A stretch of DNA of 64,000 nt from Flammeovirga agarivorans (GTDB lineage: Bacteria; Bacteroidota; Bacteroidia; Cytophagales; Flammeovirgaceae): assembly GCF_012641475.1 (NCBI RefSeq), contig NZ_JABAIL010000003.1, positions 434,001-498,000 of the forward strand. Reading direction: 5' to 3'. The position numbers and the translations under genes were made by a program. The notes under the pieces were generated by a model. That model ran no database searches. It saw only the letters and a program-made list of their open reading frames with translations, and was not told the DNA's origin. Each line of letters begins with the position of its first letter. Within the stretch, counting starts at the first letter, position 1. Of this stretch, positions 17,647-27,671 are shown piece after piece.

Positions 17647-19266
17647 ATGAACTCAAAATTTTTTCAATACCTTTTAATTACCTCAATTATTGGTCTATGG
17701 GGTTGTTCAAAACTTCCTCATCAGGAGAAACAAAAAAGACCAAATATTATTTTCATCATGAGTGATGACCACGCCACTCAGGGTATCAGTGCATATGGTG
17801 GAATGTTGGCAGAAGCCTTTCCTGATCTTACTCCAAATATTGACCGTTTGGCCAAAGAAGGAATGATTATGAGAAATACGTTTTGTACCAATGCCATTTG
17901 TGGCCCTTCAAGAGCTGCAATTTTAACTGGTAAATTTTCACATGTGAATGGATTCTTTAAGAATGAGAAAGGTGGAGATTTTGATGGTTCACAACAGACA
18001 TTCCCGAAATTATTACAGAATGCAGGTTACCAAACAGCAGTAGTTGGTAAGTGGCATTTAGGTTCAGCACCAACAGGTTTCGATTACTCGAAAGTAATGT
18101 TAAACCATGGTGGACAAGGTACTTATTTCAATACGGTATACTTAGAAAACGGTCAAGATACCGTACAGGAAAACCGTTACCATTCAACTCGTCAGGTTTG
18201 GGAAGATGCGAAGAAATGGTTAGAGAATGGTAGAGATAAAGAAAAGCCGTTTATGTTGATGTATCAATTTAAAGCACCTCATAGACCATGGCAACCAGAC
18301 CCTGAGTTTGCTCACGCTTTTGATAAAGTGAAAATTCCTGAGCCAGAGACTTTCCATGACAATTACGAAGGACGTCAGGCGGCAGAAGATGCTTGGCAAA
18401 GAATTGATAGAAACTTAAACAGAGAAGATTTAAAAGTACATCCTCAACAAGAAGGTTTATCAAAAAAAGAACTTAAGAAATGGTACAACGCTGGAAATAA
18501 CAATGATGTGATATGGACGCCAGACCAAGAGTTACAAGGTAAAGCACTTAAAGAATGGAAGTACCAAAAGTATATGCAAGATTACCTTGGTTGTGTAAAA
18601 GGAGTGGATCATTACATCGGTCAAATGTTAGATTATTTAGATCAAAATGACTTAGTAGAAAATACGATCGTTATTTACACTTCAGACCAAGGATTCTATT
18701 TAGGTGAGCATGGGTGGTTTGATAAGCGTTTTATGTATGAAGAATCATTGCGTATGCCGTTCTTAATTAGATACCCGAATCATATCGCACCAAATACTGA
18801 ATCGGATAAAATTACCATGAACGTAGACTTTGCACCCACTATCTTAGATTATGCAGGTGTTGAAGTTCCAGAAGATATTCAAGGAGAATCTTTCAAAGAT
18901 ATTGCAGAAGGTAACGAAAATGTAGAATGGAGAGATGCAATGTACTACCATTATTACGAGTTTCCTTGGTGGCACCATGTTCAACCACATTACGGTGTAA
19001 GAACAGACCGCTACAAGTTAATTCACTTCTACTATAACCCTGAAGTAGCAAAAGGAAAAGTGCAAAACGAATGGGAGTTATTTGACCTTAAAGAAGATCC
19101 GAATGAGTTGAACAACTTATATGGTGAAGCAGGTTATGAAGAATTAACGGCATCATTACAAGATAAATTGTTGGAACTTCAGAGAGAATACAAAGAAGAC
19201 AACATGCAAGAAATGATGTATAAAACAGACGCCAGAATAAAAAGAAAATACAAGAAAGGATTTTAA
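17647..19266 (+). CDS. S1-family sulfatase, predicted lipoprotein
   Basis: A 539-aa sulfatase. The N-terminus has a lipobox IGLWGC (Cys20), so it should be tethered to a membrane. The metal ligands are in IFIMSDDHA, the formylglycine site is CGPSR (Cys85), and KWHLGS follows as in the main S1 group. The late TSDQGFYLGEHGWFDKRFM segment gives further active-site residues, and HYGVRTDRYKLIHFY is typical of the C-terminal subdomain. It resembles S1 sulfatases acting on glycosaminoglycan or algal sugars, but the position of desulfation is unknown. It is the third gene of its operon. Confidence 0.9.
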   Translation: MNSKFFQYLLITSIIGLWGCSKLPHQEKQKRPNIIFIMSDDHATQGISAYGGMLAEAFPDLTPNIDRLAKEGMIMRNTFCTNAICGPSRAAILTGKFSHVNGFFKNEKGGDFDGSQQTFPKLLQNAGYQTAVVGKWHLGSAPTGFDYSKVMLNHGGQGTYFNTVYLENGQDTVQENRYHSTRQVWEDAKKWLENGRDKEKPFMLMYQFKAPHRPWQPDPEFAHAFDKVKIPEPETFHDNYEGRQAAEDAWQRIDRNLNREDLKVHPQQEGLSKKELKKWYNAGNNNDVIWTPDQELQGKALKEWKYQKYMQDYLGCVKGVDHYIGQMLDYLDQNDLVENTIVIYTSDQGFYLGEHGWFDKRFMYEESLRMPFLIRYPNHIAPNTESDKITMNVDFAPTILDYAGVEVPEDIQGESFKDIAEGNENVEWRDAMYYHYYEFPWWHHVQPHYGVRTDRYKLIHFYYNPEVAKGKVQNEWELFDLKEDPNELNNLYGEAGYEELTASLQDKLLELQREYKEDNMQEMMYKTDARIKRKYKKGF

Positions 19267-19311
19267 GAGAGAAAATAATGTGGACTACTTAAAGTTATTA
19301 TTATTCATCGA

Positions 19312-19344
19312 AAACCTACAGCAATATTGTTGTAGGTTTTTTTA
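19312..19344 (+). terminator. Terminator of first sulfatase operon
   Basis: AAACCTACA (19312-19320) pairs with TGTAGGTTT (19331-19339), followed by T's. Confidence 0.85.
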
Positions 19345-19479
19345 TTGAAATAAATTCAAGAATTTAATTAGAGTCTCTTCTAATAAGGTTATATTCAGTA
19401 CATAAATTAAAACATAAACTACCCCTTGTAGTTGTATTAAAAATAAATGTAATCTTATCCTAAATAGACCCTACATACT

Positions 19480-19761
19480 ATGAAAAAAGCCATTTGGAAC
19501 GGAACAGTTTTAGCTGAAAGTAATGATACCATCGAAGTAGAAGGAAATGCTTATTTTCCTCCTTCCTCAATTAAGAAAGAGTATTTTACAGAAACATCTA
19601 CCAATACAACCTGCCCTTGGAAAGGAACGGCATCCTATTATACCATCGAGATTGATGGTCAGAAAAATGTAGACGCTGCATGGTTCTACAAACAACCAAG
19701 TGCCAAAGCCAGTCAGATAAAAGATTACGTCGCCTTTTGGAAAGGTGTAGAAGTGGTATAG
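19480..19761 (+). CDS. DUF427 family protein
   Basis: A 93-aa cytoplasmic protein spanning a complete DUF427 domain: AIWNGTVLAESNDTIEVEGN, YFPPSSIKKEYF, TTCPWKGTASYY, then DAAWFYKQPSAKA and a final VAFWKGVEV. The family is widespread and structurally known, but its function is not established. It is monocistronic, with a good terminator immediately downstream. Confidence 0.9.
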   Translation: MKKAIWNGTVLAESNDTIEVEGNAYFPPSSIKKEYFTETSTNTTCPWKGTASYYTIEIDGQKNVDAAWFYKQPSAKASQIKDYVAFWKGVEVV

Positions 19762-19772
19762 TCCATCTCACT

Positions 19773-19798
19773 AGAGCTACATTTGTAGCTCTTTTTTT
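19773..19798 (+). terminator. Terminator after DUF427 gene
   Basis: AGAGCTAC (19773-19780) pairs with GTAGCTCT (19785-19792), followed by a T run. Confidence 0.88.
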
Positions 19799-19867
19799 AT
19801 TAGAAATTCTTCTTGGTTTGTGATAGATGTTAAGTGTAGTATCATTTTTCTTAAAAAGCGAAATACC

Positions 19868-19945
19868 CCACTGTTCTGAGTGTTAAACGCAGTGTCACTT
19901 AGAACTATACCATTGAATAAGTTTCCTAACTTATTACTATTAACC
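19868..19945 (+). repeat. Short-form copy of the array repeat (outside the array)
   Basis: CCCCACTGTTCTGAG opens a hairpin resembling the A module (arms GTTCTGAGTG / CACTTAGAAC), followed by the second hairpin AATAAGTTTCCTAACTTATT. The layout matches the short copies at 28690 and 32352, showing that the repeat family is dispersed beyond the cassette array. Confidence 0.65.
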
Positions 19946-20208
19946 TCTAACATTGATCACAATAGAAAAGTCGGTTTTTTGAAACTGGTAATAAACGTGG
20001 TTTTACCATAGACTTCAACAGCAAAAAGTACTTACCGAAGACTAAAAGATTACTCTAAACTTTGTTATTTAATAAATTTTGGAATAACAAAGAACACCGT
20101 ATTCGAAGAAGCGATAAACATTTTAATATTAACGGTAGAAAGCTATCTTTATGTAATACAAATAAACTAATACTTGGTGTTGACTGATTAATAAAGCAAA
20201 CTTCTATC
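19946..20208. promoter_or_regulatory. Upstream region of the propeller-like lipoprotein gene
   Basis: It includes a block at 20111-20154 (ATAAACATTTTAATATT and AGAAAGCTATCTTTAT) that is nearly repeated at 25990-26030 upstream of another gene. TATCTTTA resembles a Bacteroidota -7 box. Confidence 0.45.
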
Positions 20209-21516
20209 ATGATAAAATATTATCTCCCTCTGTTCTTTGTACTTCTAGTATTTGGCTGTACTCCAAGAAGTGGTGTATACGAATCTCAAGTGACACCTAC
20301 TACGACCTATCAGATAGGGTATGGTCTTGGTGAGTATAATGTCACAAACAATTTAAGCAGCTTGGAAATAGAAGAAGATATTGTATCTGTCTTAACGGTT
20401 TCTCACTTCAGTGAACATTATGCTTATGGTGAAAGGAAGGTTCTTATTTTAAGAACAAACACAAGAGGAAGAGTGGTATGGTCTAAGTTACTTTCTGTGG
20501 CCTCAAAAGGTGGGTTAACTGCCTACAAATTGTTATCTAGCTCGGATGGATCTTTTATTGTATTAGGTTCGACTAATGATGGGGCTGTAGTGATCAAACT
20601 TTCTACAGAAGGTCAGGTTATTTCAACCAGACAATTTGAGAGAGATGGAAATGATTGGTACTCTTTCTACGACATTCAAGATTTAAATGACGAATTTATA
20701 TTAATAGGCAGTTATGGATTCCATTATAACCGTCAACCATTTATAGCCTCATTAGATGCTGAATTAATACCTGTTTCCTTAGGTAAATTAGGCACAAGTT
20801 ATACTCATATAGCTACTCAGTCTCATTCAATCTTTCTTACCAAACTTCAGAATAATAATGAAATTCATCTTATTAAAGTGAATAATCAGCAAGAACCTAT
20901 ATGGAAGAAAGGGTTTGAGTTTAACAGAGCTATGGATGGATTAAGAAAAGTGGTGGTAACTGATAATTATATTTACATTGTTGGCTATGGCAACCATTTA
21001 AATGCTACTTATTTATTTGTTTTAGATCATACTGGAAAAGTAATGAATGGTCTTGGTCTTGAACATCCCTATGGAGATTTGATTGCGGATCAGAATTCAG
21101 ACAATGTTTTATTATTAATAGGAGGGAAAAATGGAGGAAGTAAGCTCTTTAAAGTTTCACCGGATCTACAGTTTATAGATGAGAAATATATAGCTCGACT
21201 TACGGGTAAGCATGGTGATGGTATCACAGGAAAACTTAATTTTGGAGCTAAAACTTTAAATTATCAAACGGACCGCACTAATCAAGATCCACTCTTTGGA
21301 AACCGAGGGTTTCATATTGCAAGAATCATAAAAGGGGATTGGTATTCTAACTGTGAGATTTACCAAAACGATGGTGATATTACCAGATATGAATTGGATG
21401 TCAAATCTTCTGATTTAGAGTTAAACCATTCTTTTGAAATTGTAGAAGAGTCGAGCCAAAGCATCCTTATACAAGAAGATTCTTTAGATATTAACTTACA
21501 TACTATTTGTGATTAA
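20209..21516 (+). CDS. Propeller-like lipoprotein of unknown function
   Basis: A 435-aa protein with lipobox LVFGC (Cys17). The body is a series of beta-rich units with recurring patterns such as GGLTAYKLLSSSDGSFIVLGS, STEGQVISTRQFE and DNYIYIVGYGNHLNATYLFV, in keeping with a beta-propeller. No enzyme motif is recognised. It converges on the gene for the 1436-aa caspase-like protein, which also has a long propeller-like region; only 38 bases separate the stops. A functional link between the two is a guess. Confidence 0.6.
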   Translation: MIKYYLPLFFVLLVFGCTPRSGVYESQVTPTTTYQIGYGLGEYNVTNNLSSLEIEEDIVSVLTVSHFSEHYAYGERKVLILRTNTRGRVVWSKLLSVASKGGLTAYKLLSSSDGSFIVLGSTNDGAVVIKLSTEGQVISTRQFERDGNDWYSFYDIQDLNDEFILIGSYGFHYNRQPFIASLDAELIPVSLGKLGTSYTHIATQSHSIFLTKLQNNNEIHLIKVNNQQEPIWKKGFEFNRAMDGLRKVVVTDNYIYIVGYGNHLNATYLFVLDHTGKVMNGLGLEHPYGDLIADQNSDNVLLLIGGKNGGSKLFKVSPDLQFIDEKYIARLTGKHGDGITGKLNFGAKTLNYQTDRTNQDPLFGNRGFHIARIIKGDWYSNCEIYQNDGDITRYELDVKSSDLELNHSFEIVEESSQSILIQEDSLDINLHTICD

Positions 21517-21554
21517 ATATGTTGGTGTTGTGGGGATTCCTTTTCTATCTGATT

Positions 21555-24500
21555 CTAATTTCTAATGATGTCATCTATATTATTCAACCAATTATTAAAG
21601 TATGGTATTTCGTATAGAACACTAGGTTCATGTATACTAATAGTAGAATTATTATCAGAGAATTTTCCACAAATTACTCTTAGTTTATCTTTGTATATAT
21701 CAGCCAATAATACGTCTCTATTTAGAGATAGGTTTATAGTTTCTTGTCCTTGATTATCGAAGGTATAGATACTGTTGTTTTTATAACCTATAAATACATT
21801 TTTATCTTTTATGTATTTTATATAATCAATAGCATTAACCTTATTGAGGAACTGTAATGAAAACTCATTTTGTTGCATTTGGAAGAAAAAGGTATTTTCT
21901 TGGTTGCTTACTACAAAGTATTTATCATCATAATATAATACTTCAAGTTCATCTTCTTTATGAGTAAAGGGTAGCTTTATTTCAGCGATCGTAGTATCTT
22001 CTATATGATATTCCCAATCTTTTATTTCAGTAACAAAATCGGATATCTTTTTATTTTGTAATCTATATAACTTTAATGTATTACTATTAATCTTTTTTAT
22101 ATAGTAATTTTTATTGTTATGCAGTTCTATTGTAGTAGTTTCAGGTAATAAAGATTTTTTTTCAAAATCTATTGTAAATAAAACATCATAGTACCTGAAA
22201 TAATAATTGTCGTTCTTTTTATAAAGATGTAGCTCATATTCATTGATCCAATTGGGTTGTGGGAATTTAACTTGAAGATGGTAGTTCTTGATTTTTTGAA
22301 AAATACTATCTCTTAAAGAGCAAGAAAATATCAACTGTAAATTTTCCGAGTTGTATACATTGAGTATAGAATCTTTTTCATAAATAAAGAAATGGTCATC
22401 ATCTATATTTCTAAAAATTGGATCTTTATACTTATCACCTAATGATAGTCTTTTGTGGTTTTGTAGATTATAAATTCCCAAAGAGAAAAACACAGAGCCC
22501 TCTTCATCTGACGAGTTAATCTCTTCATTGTAATATGAAATATTATTTTCTATTGTTGTATTCAATAAATTCATTTCTATTGAATCATTATTGTGGATAT
22601 TATAAGTTGATACTTCCCAAGATTTATTAGTTATACTTATTAAACTATCATTAATAACATCACGAATGACAAAGAACTTATTAATATTTATAGGTTTATA
22701 ATTAAAATGTTTTTTAAGCTTATTTGATAATGTAAAAAGATTCTTTTCGGTAGTGTCAAATTTATTAATCTTAGAATCATTGTTGAAAGATAAATATGGG
22801 TTATTATCTTCACTTTGTGTATTAATAAAAGTGTATTCTAGAGTATTTTCTTTGTTAGTTATCGAAGTTTTTTTATTCAAATATGTATAGTTTAAGTCTA
22901 TATCATACATCATGAATTCAATGATATTTTCTTTAGGCTTAAATAAATGCTTCTTTATTTTGTTGAAGGTGTAGAGAGAGAGGTCTCCATTATATAAAAT
23001 ATCACAGGGTAATAATGGATACTTATAATCATACTCTGGTTTTATTGATAAAGTTGAAGTTTGTGTGATGAAAGTACTATCGTACCAAGACATTGACGGT
23101 GGAATAACTTTGATAGAATCAATTTCTACCCATTGATTATTATTTTTTTGAATGATTTTTTTTGTCAAATTATTGACAATGATAAAACTAGAAGAGTCTA
23201 ATTTATACAAGTTGGCGTGGATATAACTTTCATCGTCTTTGTAGAGATTCCATTTACCAAAATCATGTATAATATTCCCTTTGTTATCGATTTCAAACAC
23301 ATAATTAGTGCTATCATTATTAATAAATGTTGAAAGAATATGGTTATCACCATCTACCTTTTCCATACTATTGTAAGTAGATGAAAAGGATTTTAAGATC
23401 TTTTCATCAAAGGTCTTAATGAGTTCTCCTTTAGTGTTATACAGCCTAATTCTATTCTCTAATTGTCCAAATGTAGAGTCATAGTTTTTGACACCAAATA
23501 CTAAAAATTGTTCCTCATTAATAAATTCTATTTGCCTTCTAGCCTTCTGTAGTTCATTATCTTCATACCATAATGGATCAGTTTGTATAAAAGCATTTTT
23601 GAAAGTGAGGTTTTCATCAAGAGTAGATATAAAAAAGTACTTATAAAAAATAGCTATTGTATTTCCCTTTGGACTAATTTTAAAATCTAAACCGACTTCT
23701 GGTAATCTGATAGATTTTATTTCATCACCATTTGAATTGTAATGAGTTATGATATCTCCGGTTAGTACGTAAAAAGTATCATCATTTGGACTTTTTATCA
23801 TTTTCACAAAATCCTGTGTTTGCTTTCTTAATAAGATATCTTGATTATCGATAGTCTTAATACAAATATCATTTTTGTGGGAGATAGCAACGGTATTTTC
23901 ATTTAAAAGTAAAAAATCAAGAGGGTAAGGTGAATCATTAACTATATTTAAATGGTTTGGTTGATATTTACTTTCGATAATTCCACTAATATTTTTTAAG
24001 CGGATTTTGTCTTTTATAAGAAATATGCCTTCTTCTTCTATTGCTAAATGAAAAACATCATCTAAGATAGAATCATAATTGAAATTATATTCATCCATTT
24101 CTTCTGAAGAAAAAACCTCTTTCTCTGTGGTAGTATTTATTACACTACCATAATAAGTTTTATAATACTTTGATTTGAACTGCTGAATATTATCACTTTC
24201 TATTTCTTTTCCAGTTGTATTATAAGTTTCGTATTTATATAACCCTTGGTATAATGTCTTGATTTTTAAATGATTATTTGAGTCGATATTTATTCTCTCA
24301 ATGTATTCATTTGGTGCTTCCTTGATTTCTGTAATTAGTTTATCGTTATGGTAGTATTTATAGTTATCGTTTAAGGAGTCATAGAATAACACAGTAGATT
24401 CGTCTTTGGATATATCATTCAATCTATAATTTTTAGGTACATCATAATTTCCGATCTTTTTTAGGTTATCATCAAAGGCAATAAGTTTCCCTTGTAATTC

Positions 24501-25865
24501 TATAAAAATCTTGTCCTCCAAAAAAGAGATATTCCATATTGGTTCATATTCTTTCAACTTAGTTTGATATGAACTTAAAATCTTTCCATAAAAATCAAGT
24601 TTTAGAATTTTAGTTTCTTGTTGAGCAATGATAATTCTTTTCTGATAGTCTACTTTTAGTATAGAATTAATTTTAATATCTAAAGATTCAGATTCCATAA
24701 TTTCCACCTCTTCCAGTGGTATTGGAGCTTCACTTAAGGTCTCTTCTAAATAAAATGAATCTTGCTCCAACATCATCTTATAATAGAGTTCATGTGTACT
24801 GTAATTAGTACTATCAAGATGGCTTGATGCAATGATCTTTTTAAAAGCTTTTGTATAATTTTTATTATCATAAGCCTTTATCGCATCTTGCGTCAATAAA
24901 AGACTTTTAGCTTCTCTTTCTCTACGTTCTGCCTTTTCTTTTAACTCTTTCTCTTCTAATAATTTATTGACTAAAGTTGAGTTGTCCTGACTTTTTATAC
25001 CACCGATGATAAACTCACTACCAGGTTGGTTGTTCCCAAAGAATCCATACATCGATTCTGTAATATTTAGTTGTGCCTGTTGATGTAACCAAGAAAGTGT
25101 AATCGGTAGTCCATTGGGATCACCACTTTCTAGAGCATCTAATAGGATATAACAAAAAGGAGAATGTTTCTCTTCATAACCATCAGGAACAGGTTCAAGG
25201 GCACCTGAAGTGAGAAATAACCTCGAGGTTTTAGCTAATTTCTGATTAGCGTAACTTTGTGAACTTTTACCCTCATAAACTTTATTAGCGGATCTATAGG
25301 TGGCTACTTTGGTATTGAAAGTTCCACCAAAACAAACATCCAAGATTAGCCCAACATGTTTTGAAGGCAAAGCGTTCAATATTGCATTTAATTGATGATA
25401 ACCTAAATACGTACTTCTAGCAAAATCTTCTGTATAGGGCTTAGAATCTTTAAATACCAAAAAACCATCATCATAGATGCTTTTATCATAATCTCCATGT
25501 CCAGCGATAAACACTAAAAAACGATCACTACTTTTTAGTTTTTGATGATAGGATATAATGGACTTTAAGGCTTCGTTTTTTGTCGGCGATAAGAGTATTT
25601 CTGTTTCAAAATTATATTTGACTTCAAGAATTTCTTTCATACTCTTAGCATCATACTCTGCATTTTTTAAATCTGACCACATGGGTTTTCCATCGTATCG
25701 ATCAGACCCAATAACCAAGGCATACTTTTTACTTTGAACACTTTTGTCCAATTGATTAGTTTGCTTTACTACTAAACCTCTTGAATTTTCAGTTGTTGAT
25801 TGTCCAAAAAGAAAAAATGACAAAAAAGTAAAGAGTACTGTTAGGAAGCTAGAGATGTATTTCAT
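21555..25865 (-). CDS. Secreted caspase-family (C14) protein with very long beta-propeller-like region
   Basis: A 1436-aa protein with a signal peptide ending LFGQ. The caspase/metacaspase-like p20 domain spans about 45-290: YALVIGSDRYDG, the catalytic His in FLVFIAGHGD (His123) and the catalytic Cys in LILDVCFGG (Cys178). A charged helical stretch (about 300-345, KELKEKAERREREAK) and a helix-turn unit that looks TPR-like lead into more than 1000 residues of repeated strand-rich, Asp/Asn-rich sequence resembling stacked propellers. Related bacterial proteins pair a caspase-like protease with WD40/propeller sensors, but this one is predicted to act outside the cytoplasm. Its substrate and trigger are unknown. 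Confidence 0.75.
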   Translation of the reverse strand: MKYISSFLTVLFTFLSFFLFGQSTTENSRGLVVKQTNQLDKSVQSKKYALVIGSDRYDGKPMWSDLKNAEYDAKSMKEILEVKYNFETEILLSPTKNEALKSIISYHQKLKSSDRFLVFIAGHGDYDKSIYDDGFLVFKDSKPYTEDFARSTYLGYHQLNAILNALPSKHVGLILDVCFGGTFNTKVATYRSANKVYEGKSSQSYANQKLAKTSRLFLTSGALEPVPDGYEEKHSPFCYILLDALESGDPNGLPITLSWLHQQAQLNITESMYGFFGNNQPGSEFIIGGIKSQDNSTLVNKLLEEKELKEKAERREREAKSLLLTQDAIKAYDNKNYTKAFKKIIASSHLDSTNYSTHELYYKMMLEQDSFYLEETLSEAPIPLEEVEIMESESLDIKINSILKVDYQKRIIIAQQETKILKLDFYGKILSSYQTKLKEYEPIWNISFLEDKIFIELQGKLIAFDDNLKKIGNYDVPKNYRLNDISKDESTVLFYDSLNDNYKYYHNDKLITEIKEAPNEYIERINIDSNNHLKIKTLYQGLYKYETYNTTGKEIESDNIQQFKSKYYKTYYGSVINTTTEKEVFSSEEMDEYNFNYDSILDDVFHLAIEEEGIFLIKDKIRLKNISGIIESKYQPNHLNIVNDSPYPLDFLLLNENTVAISHKNDICIKTIDNQDILLRKQTQDFVKMIKSPNDDTFYVLTGDIITHYNSNGDEIKSIRLPEVGLDFKISPKGNTIAIFYKYFFISTLDENLTFKNAFIQTDPLWYEDNELQKARRQIEFINEEQFLVFGVKNYDSTFGQLENRIRLYNTKGELIKTFDEKILKSFSSTYNSMEKVDGDNHILSTFINNDSTNYVFEIDNKGNIIHDFGKWNLYKDDESYIHANLYKLDSSSFIIVNNLTKKIIQKNNNQWVEIDSIKVIPPSMSWYDSTFITQTSTLSIKPEYDYKYPLLPCDILYNGDLSLYTFNKIKKHLFKPKENIIEFMMYDIDLNYTYLNKKTSITNKENTLEYTFINTQSEDNNPYLSFNNDSKINKFDTTEKNLFTLSNKLKKHFNYKPININKFFVIRDVINDSLISITNKSWEVSTYNIHNNDSIEMNLLNTTIENNISYYNEEINSSDEEGSVFFSLGIYNLQNHKRLSLGDKYKDPIFRNIDDDHFFIYEKDSILNVYNSENLQLIFSCSLRDSIFQKIKNYHLQVKFPQPNWINEYELHLYKKNDNYYFRYYDVLFTIDFEKKSLLPETTTIELHNNKNYYIKKINSNTLKLYRLQNKKISDFVTEIKDWEYHIEDTTIAEIKLPFTHKEDELEVLYYDDKYFVVSNQENTFFFQMQQNEFSLQFLNKVNAIDYIKYIKDKNVFIGYKNNSIYTFDNQGQETINLSLNRDVLLADIYKDKLRVICGKFSDNNSTISIHEPSVLYEIPYFNNWLNNIDDIIRN

Positions 25866-25989
25866 TAGGTAATTTTGGCATGTTTATCATGTAAAGAAAC
25901 ATATTATTATTACCATTTTCAAAATTAAATCTTGTTAGTGGATATAGTTTTCTTAACCTATCAAGTTAACTAGTCTTTAATCAGTCAAC

Positions 25990-26030
25990 GCTATAAACTT
26001 TTTAATGTTCATGGAGGAAAGCTATCTTTA
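25990..26030 (+). promoter_or_regulatory. Shared promoter-like block
   Basis: CTATAAACTTTTTAATGTTC followed by GGAAAGCTATCTTTA resembles the block at 20111-20154. TATCTTTA is a plausible -7 box. It ends only a few bases before the ATG at 26034, so if it is the promoter the mRNA would be almost leaderless, or translation starts further downstream. Confidence 0.45.
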
Positions 26031-26033
26031 GAT

Positions 26034-26666
26034 ATGAAAAATTATGAGGAGCAATTGCTTAGTATTAGTGCTGAAGAATTACCTAAACCAATGAGTATAC
26101 TTCCTTATCAAGAACTAATAACATTAACTTCAATTCAGTCGTCAAAGGATTATGAGATAGAGTTGATTAAACTATCGGAGAAGTTACCTTTTAAGATATC
26201 GAAACTCCCGACTTTTGGTGGTTATAGTGAAGATTGGTTTAATGTTGAAGTGAATGGTTTTAAACATCAATTACAATATTGTGAGAGAGGTTCATTGGAT
26301 ATTCTAAAAGACTGTCATAATCAATTGGAGCTGTTTTTTGAAATATTAAATGCTGTGATCCCTAGCTTCACATCGAGTGCAATTGAGATTGCCAATACTC
26401 TGGATGTAATAAAAGATCAAAGGTTACTGATCTGGTTAAGAATGAGTTCGAAAATTTATTTTATGTATCAGGTAAATCACTTTTTTGGAAAAAGTATGCT
26501 CACTCAAAATGTAACATGGATGTGTCAAGAATTGGTGCGTATGGGCATTTTTGAAACAGAAAAGCAAGCTTTTAATAGTAAAGAACATATCATTAAGGGC
26601 ATTTGTCTTTGTGGCACACCTAACGATATGGCAGAATCCCTTTATCATGAACTAAAGTACTCGTAA
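26034..26666 (+). CDS. Protein of unknown function, 210 aa
   Basis: A cytoplasmic protein without signal peptide or membrane segment. It is mixed helical with a central FEILNAVIPSFTSSAIEIAN and a C-terminal part with paired cysteines (CLCGTPNDMAESLYHELK). No family is recognised. The gene precedes the 237-aa unknown gene by 124 bases on the same strand. The ATG chosen is the only early start, but its upstream promoter-like block leaves almost no leader. Confidence 0.5.
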   Translation: MKNYEEQLLSISAEELPKPMSILPYQELITLTSIQSSKDYEIELIKLSEKLPFKISKLPTFGGYSEDWFNVEVNGFKHQLQYCERGSLDILKDCHNQLELFFEILNAVIPSFTSSAIEIANTLDVIKDQRLLIWLRMSSKIYFMYQVNHFFGKSMLTQNVTWMCQELVRMGIFETEKQAFNSKEHIIKGICLCGTPNDMAESLYHELKYS

Positions 26667-26790
26667 CTTTAAGGACAAGCTATTTTTGATAATCGATGAA
26701 CTAAGAAATCTGATATATAAAATCTGAATTTCGATATACTGATCACAAAAAAATACAATCTTAAGAATACCATAAAGCAAACAAAAAAGG

Positions 26791-27504
26791 ATGAAAGAAT
26801 ATTTAAAAATTACTGGTCAAGAAGGATTGATCTACTTCAAAGAATTAAGAATCTCTGATATCATGATCACACCGACTTCAGCGGGGCAATTTCGCTTTGA
26901 TTTAGATATAAAAACGTATGATGGACAATACCCAGAAGCTGAAATAGCTGAATTTGAAAAGGAAATGGGTTTAGAAATCAATACTAATATTTCATATGTA
27001 TGGCTAACAATAGAAAATAAACCTTTAACAAAGAAAGAGGTATCATCGATTAGAAATTTTGATTTCGAAATTAAGAACGGAGGAGACGAAGATAGTGGGG
27101 AAGGTTTAGCTTTTGCCTATTTTGGGTGGGGAATCGAACTCTATAATAACAAGGTGAAGATTAGAGAGATCGAGAATGAACTTTGGCTTAACTGGACGGC
27201 CACTTCAGATGATGTTAATTTCTATGATGAAAGGGCAAAACCAACACAATATGAATTTAATGTAAGAGTTAACTTGCTTGAACTTACTAAAGAAGAAGAC
27301 ATCTCCACCAGATGGAAGAAGTTAACAAACAAAGGTGAGGTTTATTTTAAAGTCCTAAGAGATATGAGGAACGGACGATTATTTAATAACGATAAACGTA
27401 TCTACGCTCCACTAGGAAGAGAAAGGACCTATTATGATGCGATTACAGCATGGAAGGAAGTACCGAGACTAATGTCTGAAAATGATTTTGAATTCAAGTT
27501 TTAG
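26791..27504 (+). CDS. Protein of unknown function, 237 aa
   Basis: A soluble, acidic, aromatic-rich protein. Visible blocks are GQFRFDLDIKTYDGQYPE, SGEGLAFAYFGWGIELYNN, ENELWLNWTATSDDVNFYD and RVNLLELTKEED. The size, lack of signal peptide and position at the edge of the cassette array are reminiscent of immunity-type proteins, but no family was recognised, so function is left open. Confidence 0.5.
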   Translation: MKEYLKITGQEGLIYFKELRISDIMITPTSAGQFRFDLDIKTYDGQYPEAEIAEFEKEMGLEINTNISYVWLTIENKPLTKKEVSSIRNFDFEIKNGGDEDSGEGLAFAYFGWGIELYNNKVKIREIENELWLNWTATSDDVNFYDERAKPTQYEFNVRVNLLELTKEEDISTRWKKLTNKGEVYFKVLRDMRNGRLFNNDKRIYAPLGRERTYYDAITAWKEVPRLMSENDFEFKF

Positions 27505-27558
27505 GAAGCACATTCAATGAACTTTATGCAATTTTATTTCTCTTTTGTGGGTAGAGTG

Positions 27559-27620
27559 TTGTTTAGGTCATAGTCTTATATATGGTTCTTAATGATGACT
27601 TTCGTCTTAACACAAAGGAC
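27559..27620 (+). repeat. Array repeat, degenerate 3' remnant (copy 0)
   Basis: TAGTCTTATATATGGTTCTT followed by GATGACTTTCGTCTTAACAC matches the B and C modules of the long repeat, with decay in both. It marks the left edge of the array. Confidence 0.6.
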
Positions 27621-27671
27621 AATCTATTAATTTGTATTACCTATAAATGACAGATATATAATGACTTACGT

